From Plantago major (taxonomy: Eukaryota > Streptophyta > Magnoliopsida > Lamiales > Plantaginaceae), in assembly GCA_026545765.1 (NCBI GenBank), contig CM048843.1:20085646-20149645 (forward strand): a stretch of 64,000 bases of DNA. The letters are read 5' to 3'. Positions 33,276 to 42,600 of this stretch are shown here, in pieces. Made by a program: the position numbers and the translations under genes. Numbering within the stretch: the first letter of the stretch is position 1; the number at the start of each line of letters is the position of its first letter. Under the pieces are notes generated by a model that had not been told where the DNA came from, ran no database searches, and saw only the letters and a list, made by a program, of their open reading frames with translations.

Positions 33276-36200
33276 ATGTCCGATAGTGATAGCCAAAACC
33301 GGACCGAAGCTGGGGAGTATGCATCCGATGAATCCTCCTATTTCGTGACGTCCGAAGAAGTTGACATTGGCGATGTGGAGGATCAACGGGGTCACGGATA
33401 TGTGTCAAACCGGAGTGGCGAAGAACCCGAGGTGAGCTCTCCATCTTTTCGGTTAATCGTGCCCGGATCTAAGTATCTGGATCGACAGGATTACCCGGAG
33501 TCTTCTAATGTGCAGGAGGCAATGACGATCCACGAGACGGCTACTCAGGTCATAAACAGTCCACGTCGGAGCGAGGATGAATCCGAGTTACCGGTAGAAA
33601 TCCGAGCTCTCTGTAGAAACTTAGGTTATAATGTTAGGATTAACCCTAACCAGATCCCTTTCGTTCCGGATCCACATGAGATAAACGTAGAAGAGGTCCA
33701 CGACACGACCGATGCGGCCCCTGAAATGGGCGTTTTTGAAGCAGGGTGGAGGAAATTGTTACTCCACTCCGGACTGTAGTTGTATTATCATCGTCCGAGG
33801 ACGAAGAAGTTGAAAATCAATCCGTGGAAGGAGAACAAGAAGATGAAAAAGAAGAGGGTGAAGAGGAAGAGGAGGATGAAGTGCCTCTGGTTCGGACCAG
33901 GCATTCTGATCGTCCGGGTCCAAGTGTCCCAAGAGGGGAGAGTTCTACTCAAGGGTCGAGTCGGGGAGTTGCCTCCCAATCGTCTGAGGGAGGCAGAAGT
34001 AAGGGGGATGACGTAGTCCGGGTTAAGTTCCCTCGGACTCGTTTACAAGTGACACACCCGGACCCTGATGGAGAGCTTAACTTGGATGGTACTCTCCTTA
34101 CCTGTCCTTCGGTCATAACGGCGGATGAAGTGGCGGAACTTCGGCGTAGATACGAGATTCCAGACTCCGTAGAGATTTTAATTTCGGACGAAGCTCATGC
34201 CTTCTATAATCCGCCTCCCGGATATATGTGTGTCCATGAAGTTTCCCTACACTGTGGTTGGCATTTACCTGTCTCGTCCGAGCTGCTTGAAGTGTTGAAT
34301 GGAATTGGGATAAGCCCACACCAAGTGATTCTGAATTCGCTTGGGAACCTGATGTGCTTCGGAGTATTGTGTAAGCACAAGGGGATCCCTCTTACGTTCG
34401 ACAACTTCCGGAAGCTATTCAACATCACTCCGAGCAAGCCCCACCAATTCTTCTATACCCTCTTGGTTCGGCAGGCTTACACTTTTTTCGAGGATCCGAT
34501 CTCCTCACTAGGAATAAAGTGGTGGCAGAGATATATCTTTGTCCGAGCCGCAATGAAACCTGGACAGTCCGAGGCTCAGAGAGTCCATTTGAATTTTGAG
34601 AAGAAATTCTTTCGAGGTACACTTCCGGACTGGAGACCCACGGCTCGGAACATCCCTCAATGGATGCAAGCTCTCCACCGGAAAGAGGATCCGGAGAAAT
34701 ACTTCTTCCGTGGGTTGATCTGTCAGTTGCTTCCCTATCTAGCCAGACTAGTTTCTGTGATAACAAGAAGGATCTTGGTAAGTGGCTCGGATAGGCGTTA
34801 TGGTTCGAGTCTTCTGGTCTTTGTATATAGTCGTAATATTCCCAACTTTCGTTGGTTCGGTCTTGTTCTCTTATCGTTGTTCGGTTTATGTAGGTTTTTG
34901 GTTCGAATACACTATGTCGACCATGAGGGAGCTCAAGAGGCAACAGTTGAAGGCCCAGAAGGAGGAGCAGAGGCTTGGTCTCCGAGACCAAGTTATCAAG
35001 ACTTCCACCACTCTTCCAATGGCCGAGCCTCGGAATGCTGCATCTTTCCGGGCGGAAGATGTCCGAAGGGAGGCGGCCGGAGAGCCAAAGCAGAGCTTGG
35101 CTACCCCAGACAAGGGCAAAACGGTGGCTGCCAAAGGCGTGAAAGGCCTCCGAAGCCAGTGTCGAAGGAGGCCATTGTGAAGCGTCCCTCCGAGGGCCCA
35201 ATCCCTCATGGAAAGAAGGGCAAGGGGCTGATGGTGGAGGACTCGAATCTGGATGCCGATGTGGCTCGGTTGGCTTCCGTTCCAGAGCTAGAGAGAATTG
35301 CGGAGCTCGCTGCTGCTCACCGGAAGGTACTCGTGGTTCCGAATATACCTTCTTATTTTTTGATTTGTCTGAATACATCTTTTATTGACTCGGAGCCTTT
35401 TCTGTTTTGTTAATAGCTTACTGCTGCTTTTCGAGCATGTTCCGAGGTTGTGGGTCAGAGGACTACCCTGGAGGTTGAGTTGTCCAAGTCCGAAGCAAGT
35501 AGGGAGGCGGAAGCAAACAAGGCCATTGTCTACAAAGACAAACTTAAAAAGGCACTTGCTTCGCTGAAAGAGTCCGAAGTAGAGAAGGATAAGCTGAAAA
35601 GTGCCGTCCGGGCGTTGGAGAAGGACTTGGAGGCATATAGTGAGGGCCTTAGTGACTTTACCGCTGTCTCTCGGAACTTTAAAGATCGTATTCTTGAACT
35701 TCTGTTGTCGGTTTGGGCTGATGCCGTCCGAGACTACCTGGATTCGAACGCCCATCGATTCCATTTGGAGACGAAGTATGATGAAGCTCGTCAGGACAGG
35801 TTCGATGTGGCAGTGGGCCAACTCCAAAAGAAAGGACTTATTCCTGAGGACTATAACTTGGAAGAAGAAGGGATTTCAGCCTTCGACGCTCTAGACGGTT
35901 AGGCCTTTGTTTCGGACGATGTGGAAGACACTGCCCTGTTCCAGTCCAAGTTCGTTGAACTCGTTTGTGAAGAGAACGAGACGAACAAGTACAATCACGG
36001 TGGTCCGTACTTGCCTTCCTTTGTTCCAGAGGTCTTGATGTCCCATATCCTCGTGCCCTTTGAAGAGTACTCAGAGCATAACCGTGAGTGGCTGAAGATC
36101 CCTGGTCCGGTGCTAGGCCATGACCGAGACTTAGACTTGTTCAAAGAATGCCCGGAGTTCATCCGGAAGAAGAAAGAGGAGAGGGCCAAGAGGTTAGCCG

Positions 36201-36295
36201 AGAATCAGTCTTCACAGCATGAAGATCCAGAGAGCGCCCCCGACCGTGCCCAACCGGAGTATCAGGCCCACCCTTCTGCTAGCCGGACCAACTAA
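33276..36295 (+). pseudogene. Gypsy A antisense ORF (Transposase_28-like)
   Basis: This gene runs opposite to Gypsy A's gag-pol. It opens with an acidic stretch (MSDSDSQNRTEAGEYASDES) and a long Glu-rich tract near 33840, then a globular part at about 34100-34770 (CGWHLPVSSELLEVLNGIG, SPHQVILNSLGNLMCF, KPHQFFYTLLVRQAYTFF). That part resembles the 'putative gypsy type transposon' domain (Pfam Transposase_28, named from memory) often found as an extra ORF in Tat-type elements. A Lys/Glu coiled coil (about 35480-35660) and a conserved tail ending near 36295 follow. There are intron-like GT-AG intervals. The gene is broken, with about two or three breaks. Its role in the element's cycle is unknown. 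Confidence 0.7.
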
Positions 36296-36299
36296 AGGT

Positions 36300-36311
36300 G
36301 GGGTATGCCCC
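36300..36311. terminator. Palindrome after Gypsy A antisense ORF
   Basis: GGGGTATGCCCC, able to form a GGGG/CCCC stem, begins five bases after the antisense ORF stop. The same core follows both antisense ORFs of Gypsy B (49898 and 50668). A role in RNA ending or processing is a guess. Confidence 0.5.
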
Positions 36312-37819
36312 ATGAATGGTGTAAAGGTCTGCGGACCTCAAAACATTTCGTATGTTGTCTTTGTTGGTTTATTTGTTGAACAATTTGTTAACTTATTCCG
36401 TCTCGGATTCTTTGTTATTCTGCTTGCACTTATGTTGGTTTGGAATGTGGTTCGCTTCGGATTGGCTCGTATTTGGTTTTAAACAATGATTTGTCTTCCG
36501 TGCCTTCATCCATGCTCCGAATGAATATACGCATGCTGTGCATGTTTGTCTGAAAGTAATCTGGGGTCAGACGGCCAAGATTAAATCTTAGTCGACTCAC
36601 GAACTTAAGCTTAGGGTGAGAAACAAACAAATTCAAGTAATCGGCTCGGACTCTTGTGCTATGGTCCGAACGGATTGTTTCAAATCAATGTGCTCATATT
36701 ATGAGAAATATAACTTAATATGATTCCTTCCCAAGTAATTTTAGTTCGGACCATGTTCAAGAAGATAAGTTGAGTAAACTTTATAGCTTCAGATACCCGT
36801 AGGGTTCGAATGTATCGATCCTTAATGTCCGAATCACAGAGTCTTGTGAACAATGATTTGCCTTATGAACTGAACATCTGTTCGAAGTAAGAGCTTCGTC
36901 CGAAGTAGTCGATTCCTTGATGGATTTTGAACCAAAGGCCCAATAGTAAGGGCCCAACTTAAGCCCAAGCCCAATGGTAACCTTACATTGCATGCGTCCC
37001 AATGTGATTGGTCGATAACGTCTATAAATATCTGGACATTGTACGGCTAATGTGGACCATAATTGATTTGAAGTAGTGAGTGATTCGGATCCCTTAGCTC
37101 GGATGCTATCGATTGGATTGATTCCGACATTCCTATGTGTGATCCGCCTTGTAGGAGCCTTTCGGCTGTCCGAGGTGCTTGTATGTGTCGGGTCTCACTG
37201 GGGACGATGAGATCGGATCAATCGAATGTGTGGGAAGTCTTAGGTTGGTCCGGAGGGTCGATTCCTGGACCCATCCGTCTCTTCCACCATTTACCATTTT
37301 CTGTGAGTATCTTTCAAACTCGAAAATGGTTATGGTTGAAGAGGTAGATGGTTTGAGGAACTTCGTTCGGACTCATTTATTCAGGAGTGTCAGAAAAATC
37401 ACGCTTTGATTCGGAGGATCAATTCCTTGATCCGTCCGCCTCTGCAACACTTCACCATTTTGTAAAAATTGTTTTTCGTCTTACTCGAAAATGGTGGTGG
37501 CGGCAGAGGTAGATAGTCCGAGGAATACGCCGTTTCGGATATCGGTGTTTCGGACGTGGTGGTCCGCCTTGGTTGTGGAGTTGGTCTTTTTTTTTTTTTT
37601 TTTTTTTTTGCTTCGGATCTCTGAGTTCGAGTCTTGGGTGCTTGCATTTTCGTGCGAGTTTGATCATGTTGTGTTTTGTCCGAAGAGGAGAATTGAGTCT
37701 GAGATAGATTGTGATAAAAAAGATAGAAGTTGTATTGATTTGACGTAAATGCAATTACAACTGGTGGGCTTCAGGGCCAAAGAGCAAAAACAGGCAAAAG
37801 TAAGTAACTGACGTAGTTC
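36312..37819. other. Gypsy A spacer between antisense ORF and integrase
   Basis: Non-coding. A plus-strand TATA (CTATAAATATC, near 37020) is followed by two related units (about 37230-37350 and 37400-37525). Each has an inverted pair built on CACCATTT-ACCATTTT and CGAAAATGGT. A run of 23 T lies at 37587-37609. Confidence 0.5.
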
Positions 37820-39046
37820 TTAAGCATAGAATTTCTGAAGGTTCTTGGCATTCCAAGTTCTCTTCAAGGATCTTCCCTGATCGTCCTCTAACTCATAGCT
37901 TCCATTGACCCTTGCTCCGATGATCTTGTAAGGACCTTCCCATTTGGGTTTGAGCTTTCCAACATTATTGAGGATGTCTGCCCTTCTGAGAACTAGATCG
38001 CCTATTTGTAAATCCTTAGCATGGACATGCTTGTTGTAGGCCCGAGCAGTTGTCGCTTGGTATCCGTAGATGTTAGCTAGTGTAGTGTCTCTTTTGTTCT
38101 CAAGCAGCTCCAAATCATAGATCCTTGCCACTTCATTCTCGACTGGTTGGTATTGTCGAATCCTTTGAGTTTTGACCGCGATTTCTGAAGGGATGACTGC
38201 CTCAGTGCCATATACTAATGTAAAGGGTGTCTCCCGAGTAGAGGTTCTAGTGGTGGTACGGTGAGCCCAAAGCACCCCATCTAAGTCATCTGCCCAACTC
38301 CCTTGAGAAGTCCTTAGCCTTTTTTCCATCATTTTGACGATTGTTTTGTTTGTTGACTCTACCTGGCCATTAGCTTGTAGGTAGCCCACTGATGTGAATC
38401 GTTGTTCTATCTTGAAGGATTTGCACCATTCCTTGAGTTTATCTCCGAAAAATTGAGCTCCATTATCTGAGACAAGGATTCTAGGTAGTCCAAAGCAGCA
38501 AATGATGTTCTTCCAAATGAAAGTTATCACTCGGTTCTCAGTGATGGTGGACACAGCTTCTGCTTCGACCCACTTGGTGAAGTATTCGACCGCGAAGATG
38601 AGGAACTTCTTTTGGTGAGTACCGCGGGGGAAGGGACCGACTATATCTATCCCCCATTGGTCAAATGGGCAAGCTATGATTGACGGAATCATAGGGTTTG
38701 TAGGGCGGTGAGGTACGTTGGCATAGTACTGACAATCATCACATGCGCAAGCAATGTTTGAAGCATCCTTATCAATTGTTGGCCAGTAATATCCTTGCCT
38801 TATTACTTTCTGAGCCAAAGCTCGGCCTCCCGAGTGACTCCCACAACTCCCACTATGAATCTCTTCCAAAACAGTTTTATCCTCTTGAGGTCCAAGGCAC
38901 CTTAAGTGGGTACCACTGAAAGACTTCTTGTAGAGATCTTTCTCAAGGATAAAGTATCTAGTAGCTCTGCAAAAGACTCTTCTTGCTTCCTTTTGATCCG
39001 GGGTAAAGAACCGTCCTTGAGGTAATTGAAGATGTCTGTCATCCAA
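37820..39046 (-). CDS. Gypsy A integrase (408 codons)
   Basis: Gypsy integrase with the zinc-binding start near LEEIHSGSCGSHSGGRAL and CDDCQYYANVPHRP. The DDE core shows FDQWGIDIVGPFPRG, VSDNGAQFFG and NGQVESTNKTI, and the C-terminal part ends LKPKWEGPYKIIGARVNGSY then NLQKFYA. The block is whole over its length. It is close to the Gypsy B integrase at 47590-48741. Confidence 0.9.
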   Translation of the reverse strand: MDDRHLQLPQGRFFTPDQKEARRVFCRATRYFILEKDLYKKSFSGTHLRCLGPQEDKTVLEEIHSGSCGSHSGGRALAQKVIRQGYYWPTIDKDASNIACACDDCQYYANVPHRPTNPMIPSIIACPFDQWGIDIVGPFPRGTHQKKFLIFAVEYFTKWVEAEAVSTITENRVITFIWKNIICCFGLPRILVSDNGAQFFGDKLKEWCKSFKIEQRFTSVGYLQANGQVESTNKTIVKMMEKRLRTSQGSWADDLDGVLWAHRTTTRTSTRETPFTLVYGTEAVIPSEIAVKTQRIRQYQPVENEVARIYDLELLENKRDTTLANIYGYQATTARAYNKHVHAKDLQIGDLVLRRADILNNVGKLKPKWEGPYKIIGARVNGSYELEDDQGRSLKRTWNAKNLQKFYA

Positions 39047-39103
39047 GTCTGCTCAGTGCTTAAAAGCAAGATGTGCATCTTCGGACTCATGAGTGAAGAA
39101 TTT

Positions 39104-39661
39104 CTAAGAGTCACGGTGTTCTTGAGATGCAGTAGCTCTCTTATTGATAAGGTTGCGCAGGTCATCTTGTCGACCTTGTTCTCCTATCCTTTCCAAGACA
39201 TGGCGATGCTCGTTCCTTGACTGAGCAGGTTCTGTCTGCCTTGGGGCTGCCAACGGTGGAGTAGGCTGGACGTTGTTAGATCCAAAACAACCTTGAATAG
39301 TAGTGAGCAAAAGGCCAAACTGATTCTCATTCATCCCAAACTCGCTTGGACGAATGATCTGGCCATTTGGAAGAGTGAAGTTCCTTCCCGGTGGAGGACC
39401 ATGTGTTCCTGACAGAGGAACGTGACCTTCCATTCCTTGGACCATTACTCCCAGTCCTTGAGTCCTAACTGGCGGATCAGCGATTCTTTCATCATCTGAG
39501 GAGGTGCTGGAAATGTGTCCATCGCTTGGGTATTCCTCAAGATTCCTTGATGCGATCCTTGTCAATCGCGTCCTCCTGGTAGGTGGCCTACCTCGTGGCC
39601 TTGGAGGGGGAGTTCCAACTGCGGTGGTGGTGGTTCTTGCTGACTTTCTCTGTCTTTCCAT
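39104..39661 (-). pseudogene. Gypsy A gag N-terminal part
   Basis: Starts MERQRKSARTTTTAVGTPPP, then Arg/Pro-rich and acidic linker sequence, with LLTTIQGCFGSNNVQPTPPL matching Gypsy B's IIQGCLGSNNAHPQQ. Only the N-terminal part of gag is present before the integrase region. It is 34 bases from the PBS. Confidence 0.75.
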
Positions 39662-39693
39662 TGCTTAAAGAGCTATGAAACTTTTTGTAAGAC

Positions 39694-39714
39694 TTCCCAC
39701 AGACGGCGCCAAAA
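39694..39714 (-). other. Gypsy A primer-binding site
   Basis: On the minus strand TTTTGGCGCCGTCTGTGGGA follows the right LTR. Gypsy B has the same 20 bases beside its LTR. Confidence 0.85.
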
Positions 39715-40560
39715 TGTTGAGGGTGAAATCCCCCAATCTCTTAGTGAGTTCTTCCTGAATCGTCTAGGTCCAAATCACTCCAATTCGTCCCAAGTAAAGG
39801 TCCAAAGCTCTTAATGGGTAAGAACCTGCACAAGTAACTTTGGAGGGGGGGGGGGGGGGTCGGACCGTATACCCGGTTTGCTAAGTGTCAAACCGGGTAA
39901 ACACTTCACTTAAGAGAGACTGAAGATCTACTCTATATAGTGTTCGGGATTAGTTCGTAAAGATGGCTTGACTTACTCTTATTATGGGAATGTGTGCCAT
40001 ATATATAGAGATTCCCCAAAGGGGATGGACTTTACCAGATCGTGCCAAGTGTAACGCTCGGATTGCACCAACAATGCTCCATTAGGCCCATGGCCCATTA
40101 AGAAGACTTAACCCATTTCCCTTTTGGGCTTTGGAGGGTAGTTTAGTCATTTTTCGAGAGAAATTAGAGACTTCTGATGTACGTCTCGGACCTTCATCCG
40201 ACAGTGTAGGTTCGAGGCATGGTCCGGGTCGTCATTCTGTCTGAGAGCACTTCTCCTAGACCACAAGGCATAGTGGTTCGGACCTTGATTGTCTCGGACC
40301 CTGCTTTCTCTCTTGGTGCCAGTCCACTTGGTTCCTTATGGGTTAAGGACTTACGTCTGAATCGTCGTCCGGATCGGATCCCCATGACTTCGGACCATGG
40401 TTCGGGTCGGACCTACTGTCTTTGGGATCCATTTCACCGTTACACTCAGGAGGGTCGGACCAGAGGTGGCCTTTGGGTCGGACCTTTGGACAGCTTGAGA
40501 CACATTAGGATTCGTTCCAAAGGCGTCTTAAGACTGATGGGACATATTTCTGTATCAACA
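39715..40560 (-). repeat. Gypsy A 5' LTR (right)
   Basis: 846 bases, TGTTGAGGGTG to TATCAACA on the plus strand. It contains a G-run and, on the minus strand, TCTATATATATGGCACAC (near 40000), a candidate promoter element. It is followed by the AACTG duplication at 40561. Confidence 0.9.
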
Positions 40561-40565
40561 AACTG

Positions 40566-40664
40566 TACCTTAGTATTGGGCCCTAAATTTTGGGCCTTGG
40601 GGGCCCTAGGCAAGGCGAGGCCCTGCACGGTTGGGCTTACCGCGCATGGGCTTAGCCGGGCCTG
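40566..40664 (-). repeat. hAT 5' terminal segment
   Basis: The end of the hAT element beyond the Gypsy insertion. It has GGGCCC-rich subterminal sequence and the reversed terminus CAGGCCCGGCTAAGCC, followed by the 8-bp duplication ACAACATA. Confidence 0.75.
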
Positions 40665-40672
40665 ACAACATA

Positions 40673-40741
40673 CAATTGCACTAGTATGATATTGTCCAGT
40701 TTGAGTCGGAGCCTCGAAGCCCCTTACGAATTTGATGTATT
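40673..40741. other. Spacer between hAT and RPN11 fragment
   Basis: Short, no feature recognised. Confidence 0.4.
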
Positions 40742-41071
40742 CAAACACTGTTCAAACTTTGGGCATGATGCTTGACACAGTTGTCTTCTGATCTCTGACT
40801 CGTGTACAATTTGTCGTTTCACAAATGGTGCCAAGCTCTCTTAAGCTTCAATGCTATTCAACTTCCTCAATCTGTTGGGAGAGCTGTTCGCTTCCTTGTG
40901 ATATCTAGTCGAGATTGTGTTCTTTTTGCTTGTTTGTATTCATTAGGGTATCGATTGAAATTATTTTTATTTATAATATGATCCTACGATGCTTATTTTA
41001 TGTTCTTCTATTAGATTAAGTTCTTTATTTAATGTTGATCTGATCATTACACAATGAAAGCCTAAATTACT
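40742..41071 (+). pseudogene. RPN11 last-exon and 3' flank duplicate
   Basis: Matches 8108-8421 closely, starting in the last 16 codons of RPN11 ([15 protein letters not shown] in the intact gene) and running through the stop codon and about 265 bases of 3' flank. Differences are scattered, with one extra stretch of about a dozen bases near 40865. It has no upstream exons and cannot make a protein. Identity ends sharply on the right at 41071 (8421 in the intact copy). Confidence 0.9.
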
Positions 41072-41629
41072 CTTGGTGGTGGAGAACATTGAAAATAAGT
41101 CGTGTGACGGGTCCTTGGATATGGCGCACATCATTTGAGCAATTTGCTGCTGGGCCAAAATTAATACTAGTGACAGCATCCAAGGCTGCTGCTAATTGGC
41201 TCTTTATTTTAAATTTCTTTTTTTATTTATTAATTAATAATCAAAAAATTATAAAAAAATATAATGATTTTCATATTTTCATCCTCTACAAATTGAGACT
41301 GCCCTGGACTATATTTTGACAATTATAAAATTCACTGTTTTTTCACTCTTAGATTCAAAGAATAATATTTTTAGTTGAAATTTCATTATTTTGAAATTCT
41401 AAATACTATTATAACTATTTAATATGTTAAATAAGTAATATAAAAATTTTAACGATCAAATTGTATTAACGACCCAAAGTGGGACATTTTTTAGCATTTT
41501 CATCATCAGCTCATCATGGTCATTTGCACCGACGATCATAACTAACCCTACGACCCACTACTAGTAGTCTTAGTCATGGGTCACACTTTAAAATAATATA
41601 TTCCCCCAATTTTACAACAATGTTTAGAT
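41072..41629. other. Intergenic DNA before Gypsy B
   Basis: AT-rich. No gene recognised; short open frames have no domain. The last five bases, TAGAT (41625-41629), should be Gypsy B's left target duplication, but its partner is outside the window. Confidence 0.4.
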
Positions 41630-42544
41630 TGTTGATACGGACATGTGTCCAATCCGTTAAGGGTGCCATAGAGCGTGTCCTAAAGCGCATCAAGGCTGAG
41701 ATAGCCATTCAAGGCTAGTCCGACCTTCGTATGGTCCGACATAAAGGAAACCATCTCAGGTCAACTAGTATTTACAAGTCAGCATGCCATCTCAGCTAGG
41801 TCAGACCAAGCTAGACAGGTGACTTCCGAACCTGACAAAGGGTCACATGGTCCTTCCAAGTACCGAAAACTGTCAGTCCTAAGATGCTAAACGGACCGGA
41901 CGAGAGAATCTCGGACGCCACCATCACAGTAAGACCAAACGTATATAACATAACCTGTGAGATACTTCCGTGGAACTCTAGGTCCGGACACCTTGAGTTG
42001 CCCAAGGCCAGATCAACCAAGCATACAGATCTGTCCGAGGAACTTACATGGACCCAACATGCGGGACAGTACTCTCAGAGGGAAAGGTCCAAACTACCCT
42101 CCCAGGCCCATTGATTAGTATTGGATTACTATTCACTAATGGGCCATGGGCCAAAGGTAGCATTGGTGTCCAAATCTGAGGCATACACTTGGCATCATCT
42201 TGTGAGCAATCTCATAAGATATGATAACTATAAGTATAGCACAAGGTCCAAGACCTTAAGGTAAGTGATAAGCGAGATCATAGTGAGAATCCCTAAGTCA
42301 TAATCACTATCGATTTCATAACCTTCCCCATAACTATTACATTGAGAGCTTCCAACTCTCTCTTGAGTAAAGTCTCTTACCGGATTGACATATGCAATTC
42401 GGGTAACCCATTCTAACCCCCCACTCAGTCCTTTCAGGTACTCTAGCTCGGACCAGTATCACTTCGGACTTCAGGAAGGAGGTGGATCCTAGATTAGGTT
42501 ACTTGTGATAGTTTAGTTGGTGTTCGAGGTTTTACCCCTCAACA
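41630..42544 (+). repeat. Gypsy B 5' LTR
   Basis: 915 bases with TG/CA ends, rich in GGTCCGA words. Its first 20 and last 15 bases resemble the reversed Gypsy A LTR ends. Confidence 0.85.
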
Positions 42545-42564
42545 TTTTGGCGCCGTCTGTGGGA
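42545..42564 (+). other. Gypsy B primer-binding site
   Basis: TTTTGGCGCCGTCTGTGGGA directly after the LTR. Confidence 0.85.
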
Positions 42565-42600
42565 AACTTTACAAAAAGTTTTCACGTTTGAGTTAGGCTG

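Larger units (their letters stand above)
14590..40560 (-). mobile_element. Gypsy A: Tat-lineage LTR retrotransposon fossil
   Basis: Both LTRs begin TGTTG and end CAACA, and a 5-bp duplication AACTG flanks them. A PBS-like TTTTGGCGCCGTCTGTGGGA abuts the right LTR and a purine tract abuts the left one, so the element reads right to left. Parts in order: LTR, PBS, start of gag, integrase, a long spacer, a gene on the opposite strand (aORF), a repeat-bearing spacer and LTR. An antisense gene after pol and this PBS are features of the Tat/Retand group. A Copia element (16727-33082) sits inside it. The element is broken: pol is represented by integrase only, with a few further breaks. Sampled LTR stretches differ by roughly 2%, suggesting a young insertion, but this was judged by eye. 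Confidence 0.85.
10600..40664 (-). mobile_element. hAT DNA transposon with nested retroelements
   Basis: Termini are CAGGGCCGTCTT at 10600 and, reversed, CAGGCCCGGCTA at 40664, an imperfect inverted repeat agreeing at 9 of 12 positions. Both ends run into GGGGCCC-rich subterminal sequence typical of plant hAT elements of this class. An 8-bp target duplication flanks it. Its own DNA is 10600-14589 plus 40566-40664 (about 4.1 kb); the remaining 26 kb is a Gypsy element that inserted near its 5' end. The transposase reads on the minus strand. It is decayed, with frameshifts in the transposase, so it is no longer autonomous. Confidence 0.8.

Noticed and set aside
34425-35378. 317-codon open frame on the minus strand in Gypsy A
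   Set aside because: It is the mirror of the plus-strand antisense ORF, has no recognisable domain, and the plus strand carries the conserved protein.
40561-40664. Free-standing GC-rich regulatory island after Gypsy A
   Set aside because: Explained as the subterminal and terminal part of the interrupted hAT element, given the paired target duplication.
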